The notes beneath the pieces are model-generated. The model had not been told where the DNA came from, ran no database searches, and was given only the letters and a program-made list of their open reading frames with translations. The position numbers and the translations under genes were made by a program. A stretch of 41,783 nt of DNA from Flavobacterium pectinovorum (GTDB lineage Bacteria > Bacteroidota > Bacteroidia > Flavobacteriales > Flavobacteriaceae), in assembly GCF_006438875.1 (NCBI RefSeq), contig NZ_RCZH01000001.1, positions 119,279 to 161,061 on the forward strand, in the 5' to 3' direction. Within the stretch, counting starts at the first letter, position 1. Each line of letters begins with the position of its first letter. Below are positions 1-7,341 of the stretch, piece by piece.

Positions 1-2
1 CC

Positions 3-539
3 TGTACGCCAAAATCAAAATTCAACACTATTGATTTTGAGAGTTTTGAAATGACGGTTCCTCAAAATTGGAATAAAATTATAATTAAAGGAACAGATAG
101 TTATGTTGGAGGAATAGTTACGGATCAAAAAGACACTTTGATTTTTGATATTGGTCGGTACTCCGGGGATGTAATGAAAAATGATTTTCCATTGGTTTAT
201 GACAAAAATGGTTATGACGAATTAAGTAAAGAACAAAAAGTACGCTTGAAAAAAGCAAAACATCTAATTGTGGATTCACTTTCAGGTGATATTGACTATA
301 AGAAATATCTAAGGCAGAAATTTGTTATGCAGAAAATTGATTGCTTTTATGCAAAACTAATTACGCCCACAAATAAAGAGTTTGGAACAACAGGACTTTT
401 TATTGATAGTTTAGAAGGAAATACCAAAGAATACAATAAAGTGAGTATGTCATTTTATGGACGAAATTTGAAAGAGATAACAGAAAAACAATTTATAACG
501 GCAATAAAAACTATTAAACTTAAAGAATACTGTCATTAA
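3..539 (+). CDS. Uncharacterised protein, 5' end cut by window; possible lipoprotein
   Basis: The reading frame is open from base 3 to the stop at 539. An ATG at 51 is available, but the frame runs upstream without a stop to the window edge, so the true start is probably outside. The first complete in-frame codon is Cys, followed by TPKSKF; this would suit a lipoprotein in which that Cys is the lipidated residue, but the signal peptide is not visible, so this is inference. The visible part begins with a TVPQNW segment and alternates beta-like stretches with charged loops. No family was recognised. It is followed after 11 bases by a membrane protein gene, which suggests one transcript. Confidence 0.7.
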   Translation, partial: CTPKSKFNTIDFESFEMTVPQNWNKIIIKGTDSYVGGIVTDQKDTLIFDIGRYSGDVMKNDFPLVYDKNGYDELSKEQKVRLKKAKHLIVDSLSGDIDYKKYLRQKFVMQKIDCFYAKLITPTNKEFGTTGLFIDSLEGNTKEYNKVSMSFYGRNLKEITEKQFITAIKTIKLKEYCH

Positions 540-550
540 CAAAAAAATAC

Positions 551-1216
551 ATGAACGAAAAATTTACCTTAACAGGTGGCGCAAGAATTGGAAAAGCAAA
601 TGCAAGTTATCCTTTTGCAAAACTTAACGTTGATAGGAATGTTTTAAAAATAGACGCTTCGATTGTGGGAAATCTAATTTTTCAGGCAAAAGATATTATC
701 GAATTAAAACCGTATAAATCAATTCCTGTTATAGGAAACGGAATTAAAATCATTCATAGAATCGAAAAGTATAGTTCAGAAGTAATATTTTGGACATTTA
801 AAGATCCAAATTTTGTTCTTCGCGAAATTGAAAAAACAGGTTTTTTGAGTAATACAAATAGCGTTTTAAGCGAAAGTGATTTAGAAATTATAAAGAAACA
901 GGGGCAAGGCAGTTTTCCGATCAAAAAATCAGCAGTAATATTTTTTGTAGTCGTTTGGAATCTACTTTTATTATGGTCTTTCATTCCAATTTTTACTAAT
1001 CCGCAGGGAAAAGGTTTTCCAATAGGAATTGGCGCTAATATCGCGCTTGGATTTATTTTTTTAAGTTCGATTTTACTTTTGATTTCGAAGGGTTTCAGAA
1101 AATTAATATTGAAAGAAGGGCGAGATTTTGAAGATATTAAGAAGTTTCTTTATTTTATAATCCTCGTAACAGGAATGTTATTTATTTCTTTTACAGTTAC
1201 AAGGCTTAATTATTAA
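551..1216 (+). CDS. Membrane protein with PH-like N-terminal region
   Basis: This 221-residue protein has a soluble N-terminal half of about 110 residues rich in short beta strands (TLTGGARIGKA, AKDIIELKPY), resembling bacterial PH-like domains that sit beside membrane segments. Three hydrophobic stretches follow, at about 129-149, 158-179 and 199-216, so the C-terminal half is probably a three-helix membrane anchor. It starts 11 bases after the upstream gene and ends 13 bases before the next, so the three are probably cotranscribed. The PH-like label rests on overall pattern only; the function is unknown. Confidence 0.72.
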   Translation: MNEKFTLTGGARIGKANASYPFAKLNVDRNVLKIDASIVGNLIFQAKDIIELKPYKSIPVIGNGIKIIHRIEKYSSEVIFWTFKDPNFVLREIEKTGFLSNTNSVLSESDLEIIKKQGQGSFPIKKSAVIFFVVVWNLLLLWSFIPIFTNPQGKGFPIGIGANIALGFIFLSSILLLISKGFRKLILKEGRDFEDIKKFLYFIILVTGMLFISFTVTRLNY

Positions 1217-1229
1217 ATAGAGATCACGA

Positions 1230-1775
1230 ATGAAAAAAATTTCGACGTTTCAAATAGTTAATTTTATATTTTGGACAGCCTTGGTTTTGTTGAATTGGTT
1301 TTACTTTAAACCAGTAATTCAGAATAAATATCTAGATTCAGATATTATTGCCTTTAAGGATGTTTCCTGGAAATACTCAATAGTTGTTTTTTTATTGATT
1401 TTAGTTTTTCTCGTTGGGTATTTTTATAAAGTTGATAAAGAGAAATTGAATGTTAGAAACATTGGTTTACTGATACTACTTGCATTGTTTATTTCTTTTT
1501 TATTAAAAACCTTTACGGATAATTTTATGCTCTATATTAATACCAAAATAGATTATAAAAACACAACTATCGCATATAAAGTCATTGAAAATAAAGAGAA
1601 TAAAGTTTTTGAACTTTATGATAATAAGAGTTTTATTTCTCATGACGATGAGTTAAATAAGATTAATAAATATAGAATTGATACTAAAAGCAAATCTCTT
1701 TTTGAGTATAAAAACAACGATACAATTCATGTTAGCTTTAATCGGGGAATAATAGGCGTTAATTTTATTAAATAA
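1230..1775 (+). CDS. Small multi-pass membrane protein, unknown function
   Basis: The product has 181 residues. Hydrophobic segments lie at about 6-27, 49-67 and 77-105, followed by a polar, Lys/Asn-rich C-terminal region of about 75 residues (KVIENKENKVFELYDNK) that ends in a beta-like tail. No known domain was recognised. It lies 13 bases behind the PH-like membrane protein and reads in the same direction, which suggests a small envelope operon. The start ATG is followed by AAAAAAAT, common at Flavobacterium starts. Confidence 0.68.
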   Translation: MKKISTFQIVNFIFWTALVLLNWFYFKPVIQNKYLDSDIIAFKDVSWKYSIVVFLLILVFLVGYFYKVDKEKLNVRNIGLLILLALFISFLLKTFTDNFMLYINTKIDYKNTTIAYKVIENKENKVFELYDNKSFISHDDELNKINKYRIDTKSKSLFEYKNNDTIHVSFNRGIIGVNFIK

Positions 1776-1842
1776 TTAGAGCCATTGTTTAGAAAACTAA
1801 CCAGTTATCTTGTTTACAACCAAAAAAATAACCAATAATCAA

Positions 1843-2730
1843 ATGAAAAAACTAAGCTTACTTTTATTTATACTATTATCATTTTCAAATTTTGCTCAGG
1901 TAAAACTTAATGCAAAGGATTTAAAAAATTTAATAGCTATAAGTGAAATATATTCGAAAAACACAAACGCGACAGGTTCTGAATTTGCAAAATCAATCGA
2001 CTCATTGAGAACTTCTGTTTTAAATCCAATTGCCGATGCATTGATAGAAGTGGGTAAGGGCGAAGAAACTATTTTGTCACATAAATTTTTGGCAAGACCA
2101 AGTAACGAACAGTTATATCTGTGGTACGTTATTCGTGAAATTCATTATAATCGGGTTAGTGAAACCAGGACAAAGAAACCAAATGTAGAAATTGCAAACG
2201 AAGTTTTATCTCAAAAAATTGATGAAAGATGGCTTCTGGATAATTATTATTACAGAATTCACGGAGGAATAGCATCACTTTTTAATAAAGCTGATTTAAG
2301 CAAAATAAATATTGATATTGAAAAATTAGGTTTTAAAAATCAAACCGAAAAGTCCATTTTTTATTTGAATATGATGGATGCATTGATTGGAGGACGTTTT
2401 AAAGTGCTTCAAATGTTAAAGAAAAATGATAAGATTATTGAGTTTTCAGAAAAGCTTCCGATGTTTAATGGCAAAAAATATTTTTATTATACCAATTTAG
2501 ATTTTGAAGATTTTAATTGGGTTGGATACGAAGAAAACAGATCTTATAGTGAAGTCAATATTGGTAATTTGTACAATATTTTGATAGCGCAATATATTGC
2601 AACGGTACAATTGAAAGACAAAGCTGAAGCGCAGGAAATCTACATGAATTCGATACTTCATGAACCTAAATATTTTAAATATTCGGCTGCAAAAGGAGAA
2701 TTGCAAATGTTGTTTGATAAAAAATCATAG
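1843..2730 (+). CDS. Secreted protein of unknown function
   Basis: The chosen ATG gives a 295-residue product with a clear signal peptide (MKKLSLLLFILLSFSNFAQ) and cleavage expected after the Ala or Gln near residue 19. An in-frame TTG 33 bases upstream would put a polar stretch before the signal peptide and is unlikely to be used. The mature part looks mostly helical, with NEQLYLWYVIREIHYNR and IYMNSILHEPKYF segments that recall tetratricopeptide-type helices, but no repeat is convincing. It is probably periplasmic. It lies 67 bases behind the membrane protein cluster and may have its own promoter. Confidence 0.72.
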   Translation: MKKLSLLLFILLSFSNFAQVKLNAKDLKNLIAISEIYSKNTNATGSEFAKSIDSLRTSVLNPIADALIEVGKGEETILSHKFLARPSNEQLYLWYVIREIHYNRVSETRTKKPNVEIANEVLSQKIDERWLLDNYYYRIHGGIASLFNKADLSKINIDIEKLGFKNQTEKSIFYLNMMDALIGGRFKVLQMLKKNDKIIEFSEKLPMFNGKKYFYYTNLDFEDFNWVGYEENRSYSEVNIGNLYNILIAQYIATVQLKDKAEAQEIYMNSILHEPKYFKYSAAKGELQMLFDKKS

Positions 2731-2789
2731 ATAAAACAATCCTAAAGATTACTGAAAAACGCTTATCTTTAGTTGAAAAAACATTTCTC

Positions 2790-3311
2790 ATGTCAGAGGT
2801 AAATATTAAAATAAAAACTGCAACTTCCACAGATTTACCCGGAATTGTAAAACTCCAAAAAGAGAATCAAATCGCTCAAGGCGGAAGTTTATCGGCAGAA
2901 CTTACGCCGGAACAAATTCAGGAAATGATGAGCGATATGCCTCAGATTGTAGCAATTGTAAATGATGAGGTTGTTGGTTTTTTATTGACGACTTCTCAAA
3001 CCGTAAATAAAAAACGGAATTTGGCTATTGTCGACGCAATGTTTACTTCTTATAACGCAAATCCGGATTCGTATATTTATGGACCTGTTTGTGTTAGTAA
3101 TACGCAACGCGGAAAAGGTTTGGCGCAATTAATGTTTAAAGAACTTCTGCAAAAAGAACCCAATCGCGAAGGAATTTTATTTATTAAAAGCGATAACGAG
3201 GCATCTTTAAGAGCACACGAAAAAATGGGAATTAAAAAAGTAAGCAGTTTTAAATTTAATAATGCCGATTTTGATGTTTTTGCTTATTTGTTTCCTTCGC
3301 ACGAAAGTTGA
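2790..3311 (+). CDS. GNAT-family N-acetyltransferase
   Basis: The 173-residue product has the GNAT layout: an N-terminal strand-helix (IKIKTATSTDLPGIVKLQ), central strands (AIVNDEVVGFLL) and the acetyl-CoA pyrophosphate-binding loop in motif A, VCVSNTQRGKGLAQLMF at about residues 102-118, with the expected R/Q-x-x-G-x-G/A pattern. The tail SDNEASLRAHEKMGIKKV matches motif B, where a helix packs against the cofactor. It should transfer an acetyl group from acetyl-CoA to an amine; the substrate cannot be read. It is cytoplasmic. A strong hairpin downstream at 3503-3538 probably ends its transcript. Confidence 0.88.
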   Translation: MSEVNIKIKTATSTDLPGIVKLQKENQIAQGGSLSAELTPEQIQEMMSDMPQIVAIVNDEVVGFLLTTSQTVNKKRNLAIVDAMFTSYNANPDSYIYGPVCVSNTQRGKGLAQLMFKELLQKEPNREGILFIKSDNEASLRAHEKMGIKKVSSFKFNNADFDVFAYLFPSHES

Positions 3312-3356
3312 TTATAAATTCTCTAATTTCATTCTTTGCGGTTACGAGCGGGTCGC

Positions 3357-3483
3357 TTGCGCTAGCATTAGTCTTTGGTAGCAAGTATTTTGTCATAAAT
3401 GACAATATTGTGTTTTAGTTTTACGATTTTGCGAGATTACGTTATTTGTAAAAGCTTAAATAAATGACATTGCGCTAGCATTA
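3357..3483. repeat. Direct repeat pair with a diverged 18-mer
   Basis: The 14-mer TTGCGCTAGCATTA occurs at 3357-3370 and again at 3470-3483. Just before the second copy, 3455-3472 reads CTTAAATAAATGACATTG, a diverged reverse-strand copy of the 18-mer CAATGTCATTAAGTTAAG found at seven other places in the window. No gene lies in 3312-3502. Confidence 0.6.
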
Positions 3484-3502
3484 TAGAGAAATACAAACAA
3501 CC

Positions 3503-3538
3503 AAAAAAGCCTTGATTTTTTAAGATCAAGGCTTTTTT
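3503..3538. terminator. Bidirectional hairpin terminator
   Basis: The arms AAAAAAGCCTTGAT and ATCAAGGCTTTTTT pair over 14 bases around an 8-base loop. It has an A-run on one side and a T-run on the other, and it sits between convergent genes (acetyltransferase on plus, 77-residue protein on minus), so it can terminate both. Confidence 0.88.
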
Positions 3539-3571
3539 ATTGTTATAAAATTAAAATCTGACTTATAGAAA

Positions 3572-3805
3572 TTACTCTACATCCAAATAAGGATTTAAAA
3601 TCTCGGCTAATTGATTTAACCAATAAAAGCTGTTTTCGAGATTTACTATTTCGTTTTGAAGTTTTTTATCTTCTCTCATAATTCCTAAGGTTAGTAGATA
3701 ATTTGCTTGTCTTATTGCTTTAGCCATATCTTTTGGATCGATTGTATGGTTAAAAAAATTCATTAGCCTTGTTTCGGCTTCTTTCGAAAGGGTGTTTGTT
3801 TTCAT
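3572..3805 (-). CDS. Small helical protein, unknown function
   Basis: The product has 77 residues and looks all-helical, with a heptad-like pattern in its second half (KLQNEIVNLENSFYWLNQLAEI). There is no signal peptide or membrane segment. No family was recognised. It reads towards a bidirectional hairpin at 3503-3538. Upstream of its start, 28 to 103 bases away, lies a 76-base sequence that can fold as a four-way junction (3833-3908), which would form most of its leader if transcription begins near 3908. The open frame, ATG start and terminator support a real gene, but I cannot assign a role. Confidence 0.62.
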   Translation of the reverse strand: MKTNTLSKEAETRLMNFFNHTIDPKDMAKAIRQANYLLTLGIMREDKKLQNEIVNLENSFYWLNQLAEILNPYLDVE

Positions 3806-3832
3806 AATGTCGTAAAATTAGGAATAATAAAA

Positions 3833-3908
3833 CCCTTGTATATTAGTGATCCTAATGCTTACGACAGCATTTACGGTCGTTTCCGATACCGTGCACATAA
3901 TACAAGGG
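3833..3908 (-). ncRNA. Candidate cloverleaf-folding leader element
   Basis: The ends CCCTTGTAT (3833-3841) and ATACAAGGG (3900-3908) pair over nine bases. Inside lie three possible hairpins: ATTAG/CTAAT (3842-3856), ATGCT/AGCAT (3855-3870, sharing two bases with the first) and ACGGT/ACCGT (3873-3892). The total of 76 bases and four-arm shape recall a tRNA, but there is no T-loop, CCA context or normal anticodon arm. It precedes the minus-strand 77-residue gene, so it could be a cis-regulatory leader; a TGAATTTG box, one base off TAnnTTTG, lies just upstream on the minus strand. An imperfect direct repeat starting GTCGTAA flanks it (3809-3824 and 3929-3944). Confidence 0.4.
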
Positions 3909-4116
3909 CAAATTCATTTAGCCGTAAAGTCGTAATTACAGGAAAAGAAAATATAAGAAAAATCTTTCTTTAAATTGTTCTTTCTTATAGTTATTATCGC
4001 TTAAATAGAACTACTTTTTATGATTGCTAATGTTTTCAGGTTTTCTATTGTAATGTTACAAAAAATTGTAATCAATAAAATGATAATAGACTAAATCTTC
4101 TGATGAAACCAATTGC

Positions 4117-4196
4117 CTTAGCCCTGATGGGAGGGAAAATCCTTTTGTGCCGGTGTTCGGCACAAAAGATTAGGAAGGACAGCAGGAAATAGCTCC
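4117..4196 (+). ncRNA. Candidate structured RNA resembling Flavo-1
   Basis: A perfect 11-base stem CTTTTGTGCCG/CGGCACAAAAG (4142-4168) with a 5-base loop is flanked by TTAGCCCTGATGG on the left and AGCAGGAAATAGCTCC on the right. The combination of a GCCCTGAT start, a variable central hairpin and a GGAAATAGCTCC end is one I associate with a recurrent Flavobacteria element, possibly the Rfam Flavo-1 motif. The assignment is from memory and needs a covariance search. Confidence 0.42.
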
Positions 4197-4227
4197 TAAT
4201 TCTTCGACTTCGCTCAGAATGACAAGG
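4197..4227. repeat. Short hairpin repeat
   Basis: The sequence TTCTTCGACTTCGCTCAGAA with its flanks can pair ATTCT with AGAAT around an inner TCGA/CGCT core. It is directly behind the Flavo-1-like element and has the look of a dispersed Flavobacterium intergenic repeat; no second copy is in the window. Confidence 0.4.
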
Positions 4228-4252
4228 ATTCTAAGTTGTAGCCAAAAATAAT

Positions 4253-4416
4253 TGTTCCATCGGAACATCTCATTGGTAGAAAAATGCATTGTGCGCAATA
4301 TCGTGCCGTGGGGACGTTTGACAAATTGTGTATGTTGTTTGTAAAATCAAACGCTCCTATGGAACGAAAAAAATACCGTATTTATTGGGCTACCGATGAG
4401 ATGTTCCGATGGAACA
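4253..4416. repeat. TIR-bounded palindromic unit, copy 1
   Basis: The ends at 4253-4279 and 4390-4416 are 27-base inverted repeats matching at 26 positions, each containing the palindrome GTTCCATCGGAAC or its complement. Inside lies GCTCCTATGGAAC at 4353-4365. Three more units follow at 10928-11122 (inverted), 40957-41300 and 41413-41756. There is no coding frame, so it is either a non-autonomous mobile element or a REP-type structure. Confidence 0.8.
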
Positions 4417-4441
4417 AAAAATAAAATCTTGGTTTTGAAAG

Positions 4442-4471
4442 AAATCCCAATTCTTATGAAAATTGGGATTT
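4442..4471. repeat. Perfect hairpin
   Basis: AAATCCCAATT (4442-4452) and AATTGGGATTT (4461-4471) pair over 11 bases with an 8-base loop. No gene ends nearby on either strand, so it is more likely a repeat remnant than a working terminator. Confidence 0.55.
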
Positions 4472-4529
4472 TGTTGTGCTGATTTTTAAAAACATGATGT
4501 AGAGTTAATTATGAAAATTATTGCAGGAA

Positions 4530-4567
4530 TTGTATAACAAGAAACGCTTATTTATAAACGAATTTTG
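4530..4567 (+). promoter_or_regulatory. Shared-type promoter for the DUF7218-like gene
   Basis: TTGTATAAC begins at 4530 and the box GAATTTTG begins 30 bases later at 4560, 43 bases before the ATG. The ten bases AATTGTATAA at 4528 recur at the same 30-base spacing upstream of the AraC-like gene (16660). See the related sites at 6098, 7877, 8373, 15940 and 16662. Confidence 0.5.
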
Positions 4568-4610
4568 AAATACCATACGAACAGAATTACTAATCTCAAA
4601 TTTTCAAGTC

Positions 4611-4850
4611 ATGCCAGATGCAAGAATTAAAAATGAAAAGCAATATCAAGCACTTTTAGAAATAGGTTATAGCAAAGAAAAAGCAGCTCGAATTGCCAAT
4701 ACGCCAGACGCTGGTGAAAAAGGCGGACATGCAAAACCTTATAACGAATGGTCTAAGGCGGAATTGTACGAACAAGCACGAATAGTGGGGATTTCGGGAC
4801 GTTCTTATATGTCGAAGAAGAATCTTATTCACTCGTTACGAAATAATTAA
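4611..4850 (+). CDS. Rho_N/SAP-like small protein (DUF7218-like)
   Basis: The 79-residue product has an N-terminal part with KNEKQYQALLEIGYSKEKAA and a C-terminal part (WSKAELYEQARIVGISGRS, then MSKKNLIHSLRN) matching the helix-extended loop-helix of Rho_N or SAP-like domains, which bind nucleic acid. From memory, Bacteroidota proteins of this form carry the DUF7218 label, often annotated as Rho termination factor N-terminal domain proteins; they lack the rest of Rho. It lies 126 bases upstream of topoisomerase IB on the same strand and has its own shared-type promoter, so it is likely induced with the surrounding stress genes. Confidence 0.78.
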   Translation: MPDARIKNEKQYQALLEIGYSKEKAARIANTPDAGEKGGHAKPYNEWSKAELYEQARIVGISGRSYMSKKNLIHSLRNN

Positions 4851-4934
4851 AATGGAATAAAAAAAATATGCCACTCAAGATAGTTGTCGGTAAGAAATGA
4901 ATTGAATATCGGAAATAATCTTTTAAGTCTTAAT

Positions 4935-4951
4935 TCCGATAGCTATCTGGA
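4935..4951. repeat. Degenerate TCCCGATAGCTATCGGGA palindrome
   Basis: TCCGATAGCTATCTGGA followed by GTGGTA matches the palindrome and its right flank at 24653-24670, showing both belong to one dispersed repeat. It lies just upstream of the topoisomerase gene. Confidence 0.6.
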
Positions 4952-4976
4952 GTGGTAAATAAAAAAGTTATCGACT

Positions 4977-6065
4977 ATGAATGCAGCAGCCAAAACCGAG
5001 AAACTAATGAATCAACTGATTAAGACGCCACATTTGGTGATCGAAAAATTAGATTTAGTTTATATAAATAATAATCAAAAGTTGCCAATTGAACGATGTG
5101 CTGGAGAAGAGGGTTTTGTTTATAAAAAGAATGGTCGCTGCATTAAGCAAAAAAGCGAATTAAAACGTATTAGCAGTTTGGTGCTTCCGCCGGCTTGGGT
5201 AAATGTCCAAATTTCGGATTTGCCAAACGGTCATTTGCAAGCCGTTGGTCTGGACGATAAAAACCGAAAACAATACAGATATCATCCGAAATGGAATTTG
5301 ATCAGAAATCAGACTAAGTTCTACAAAATAGCCGAATTTGGAACGAAATTGCCTTTGATTCGTAAACAAGTTGACGAAGATTTGGAGCAAAAAGAATGGT
5401 CGAAAGAAAAAGTAATTGCTTTAGTGATTCGGCTTATGGAAGAAACCCACATTAGAATTGGGAATGAAAAATACGCCAAAGACAATAAGTCATATGGACT
5501 TTCGACTTTAAGAAAACGCCACATTAATATCAATAAAAATTCCCTGAAATTTGAATTCATCGGTAAAAAGGGAAAAAAACACACGATCACAACCCGAAAC
5601 AAACAATTGGTAAAATTAGTGAGTCGATGTGAGGAAATTCCGGGTTGGGAAGTTTTCAAATATTACGATAAAAATGGCGAAAGAAAGGTTTTGGACAGTC
5701 ATATGGTAAATGAATATTTGCATGAAATTTCGGGAGAATATTTTAGTGCCAAAGATTTCAGAACCTGGGCAGCATCGATTGTTTTTTTTGAAGCTTTGAT
5801 GGAAATTGGAACTACAACTGACGAGAAAGAAATCAAAAAGAACATTTTATCAGCTTTTGACATAACGGCGGAAGCTTTGGGAAATACCAGAAATGTATGC
5901 CGAAATTACTACGTTCATCCGTTATTGGTTTCGACTTATGAAGACGGCTCAATTCAGCAGTATTTTGATCGTGCCAAAAAATGCCGAAGCACTAAATGTA
6001 ACTTTTCGCATAGCGAAATTGCCTTTTCAGAATTAATACAGAACTATCAAATCAATTTGTCTTAA
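4977..6065 (+). CDS. DNA topoisomerase IB
   Basis: The 362-residue product belongs to the poxvirus-like bacterial type IB topoisomerases, which nick one strand, hold it through a 3'-phosphotyrosine and let supercoils relax without ATP. Visible family features are the N-terminal RISSLVLPPAWVNVQI and GLDDKNRKQYRYHPKW segments, the basic VIRLMEETHIRIGNEKYA region with a catalytic Arg, the KDFRTWAASIVFFEAL helix, and the active-site segment ALGNTRNVCRNYYVHP near residue 325, whose second Tyr aligns best with the usual nucleophile. Length is normal. It is cytoplasmic and not essential in most hosts. The neighbourhood of Rho_N-like, DUF1328, DUF892 and Nei genes suggests a stress role, which is inference. 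Confidence 0.93.
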   Translation: MNAAAKTEKLMNQLIKTPHLVIEKLDLVYINNNQKLPIERCAGEEGFVYKKNGRCIKQKSELKRISSLVLPPAWVNVQISDLPNGHLQAVGLDDKNRKQYRYHPKWNLIRNQTKFYKIAEFGTKLPLIRKQVDEDLEQKEWSKEKVIALVIRLMEETHIRIGNEKYAKDNKSYGLSTLRKRHININKNSLKFEFIGKKGKKHTITTRNKQLVKLVSRCEEIPGWEVFKYYDKNGERKVLDSHMVNEYLHEISGEYFSAKDFRTWAASIVFFEALMEIGTTTDEKEIKKNILSAFDITAEALGNTRNVCRNYYVHPLLVSTYEDGSIQQYFDRAKKCRSTKCNFSHSEIAFSELIQNYQINLS

Positions 6066-6097
6066 AGGAGGTTTGATCGCGATAAGAAAATAATGTT

Positions 6098-6134
6098 TTG
6101 AGTTAATGCATCTCTTTTAAAAGCATGAAATTTG
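6098..6134 (+). promoter_or_regulatory. Shared-type promoter for the DUF1328 gene
   Basis: TTGAGTTAAT starts at 6098 and GAAATTTG starts at 6127, 29 bases later and 40 bases before the ATG at 6175. The same TTGAGTTAAT and ATGAAATTTGA segments, at the same 27-base offset, occur upstream of the 112-residue gene at 15940-15977. Confidence 0.55.
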
Positions 6135-6174
6135 AGTAACAAACAAAATCATTATCAACTAAAAAATCACGCTT

Positions 6175-6336
6175 ATGTTACGTTATACAGTTATTTTTAT
6201 TATTCTCGCTATCATTGCCGGAATATTTGGTTTTGGCGGAATTGCCGCTGGAGCAGCAAGTATTGCTAAAGTTTTATTCTTCATATTTTTAGTCTTATTC
6301 ATCATATCACTAATTAGCGGAAGAAAAAGTATTTAG
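6175..6336 (+). CDS. DUF1328 small membrane protein
   Basis: A 53-codon frame starts at ATG 6175 and stops with TAG at 6334-6336. The product is almost entirely hydrophobic: a first helix ([19 protein letters not shown]), a short AAGAAS turn, and a second helix ([17 protein letters not shown]), ending SGRKSI. This matches the DUF1328 (YtjA-type) family, whose members are two-helix inner-membrane peptides with the typical GFGGIA..A..IAK pattern. The role of the family is not known, but its genes often sit among stress-response genes. It has a shared-type promoter at 6098-6134 and a terminator hairpin at 6363-6396, so it is a single-gene unit. Confidence 0.9.
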   Translation: MLRYTVIFIILAIIAGIFGFGGIAAGAASIAKVLFFIFLVLFIISLISGRKSI

Positions 6337-6362
6337 CCTCAGTAAATAAAGAACAAGTAAAA

Positions 6363-6396
6363 AAACGACACATATATCTCGGTAAATGTGTCGTTT
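6363..6396 (+). terminator. Terminator after DUF1328 gene
   Basis: AAACGACACAT (6363-6373) and ATGTGTCGTTT (6386-6396) pair over 11 bases with a 12-base loop, followed by a T-rich stretch. It ends the small DUF1328 transcript before the next gene. Confidence 0.8.
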
Positions 6397-6424
6397 GTAT
6401 TTTCAAAAATAAAAAAATAAAATT

Positions 6425-7072
6425 ATGGGAACAAAGAGTGGTGCTTACCAGGATGTTTACATCAAAAGAGAGAATGAAATGGTAAGCTTGAAAAACGATG
6501 TAACAGATTTTTGCGAAAAATACTTAAAACCTGTACATCCTCAAAACTGGGATTGGTCGATACGCGATTTCGAAGATCCTAAAAATGATCCGACAATTGC
6601 CGAAGCAAGAGCAATTGCAAACGTGGTTTTTAAGGATTTAAACGATAAAAAACAAACTGAGGTTGATTTGTCTACCATGAACAATGTTGACTCAATTAAA
6701 GCCTATTTGAATCCGCAGAGTAAACATGAAGCTTTTAACATGGAAGAATTTGCTTTTGCATTGAAAGTAGAACTCGAACATGGAAAAATTAAAGACGTTA
6801 ACGTAACCAATAATCATCCGTTTTTGACCGCCATGATTGCTCTCGCACATATGACCGAAAGCCTGACGTATTACAAAAGATTAAAAGTAATGGAAGCCGA
6901 AGGTGAAATCTACGAAATCATGCGCAAGATTGAGCAGGTTACCACCGGAAAAGATAAATTGTACCAAGAGCTAATTAAAGCCGAAGAAGAATTGAAAGAA
7001 GCCAGATCCGGACTTGCAGAACGCCTGGAAAAAATGGATGATATTCCGGTTCTGGAGATTATTGGGGATTAG
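6425..7072 (+). CDS. DUF5661-like protein
   Basis: The product has 215 residues. The central part (EEFAFALKVELEHG, then DVNVTNNHPFLTAMIALAHM and TESLTYYKRL) has the ordered pattern of proteins I associate with DUF5661, which are short helical proteins of unknown function. The C-terminal 60 residues (KIEQVTTGKDKLYQELIKAE onward) form a probable coiled coil. There is no signal peptide or membrane segment. It follows the DUF1328 terminator by 28 bases and no clear promoter is visible, so it may depend on readthrough. A large inverted repeat downstream likely ends the transcript. Confidence 0.72.
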   Translation: MGTKSGAYQDVYIKRENEMVSLKNDVTDFCEKYLKPVHPQNWDWSIRDFEDPKNDPTIAEARAIANVVFKDLNDKKQTEVDLSTMNNVDSIKAYLNPQSKHEAFNMEEFAFALKVELEHGKIKDVNVTNNHPFLTAMIALAHMTESLTYYKRLKVMEAEGEIYEIMRKIEQVTTGKDKLYQELIKAEEELKEARSGLAERLEKMDDIPVLEIIGD

Positions 7073-7120
7073 TTTTTTTTTAGGGACAAAGGTTCTGAGG
7101 TTCTGAGGGACAAAGGTTCT

Positions 7121-7280
7121 GAGGAAAGAAGCAAGAAGCAAGACTTAAGATTTTATGTTAAAGATTAAAAAAAGGAGTAAAAGAACAAAGATTTTAAAAT
7201 CATGTCCTTTTACTCCTATAGTCTTTCTTCCAGCTTTTTTAAGTCTTACATCTTACATCTTGCTTCTTGCTTCTTTCCTC
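7121..7280. repeat. Long inverted repeat between convergent genes
   Basis: The arms 7121-7143 and 7258-7280 are 23-base perfect complements built on GAAGCAAGAAGCAAGA. Inside, AGGAGTAAAAG (7173-7183) pairs with CTTTTACTCCT (7207-7217). Outside, runs such as GGGACAAAGG pair loosely with CCTTTGTCCC. The whole 7081-7330 stretch is one imperfect palindrome with no gene and may end transcription from both sides. Confidence 0.82.
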
Positions 7281-7341
7281 TTATTCTAAACCCTTTGTCC
7301 CTTTGAGCCTTTGCGCCTTTGTCCCTCAGAAAGAACCTTTT

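Noticed and set aside
3833..3908. tRNA gene
   Set aside because: The size and four-arm shape fit, but there is no TTCRA-type T-loop, the anticodon-arm loop has six bases and the closing stem has nine pairs.
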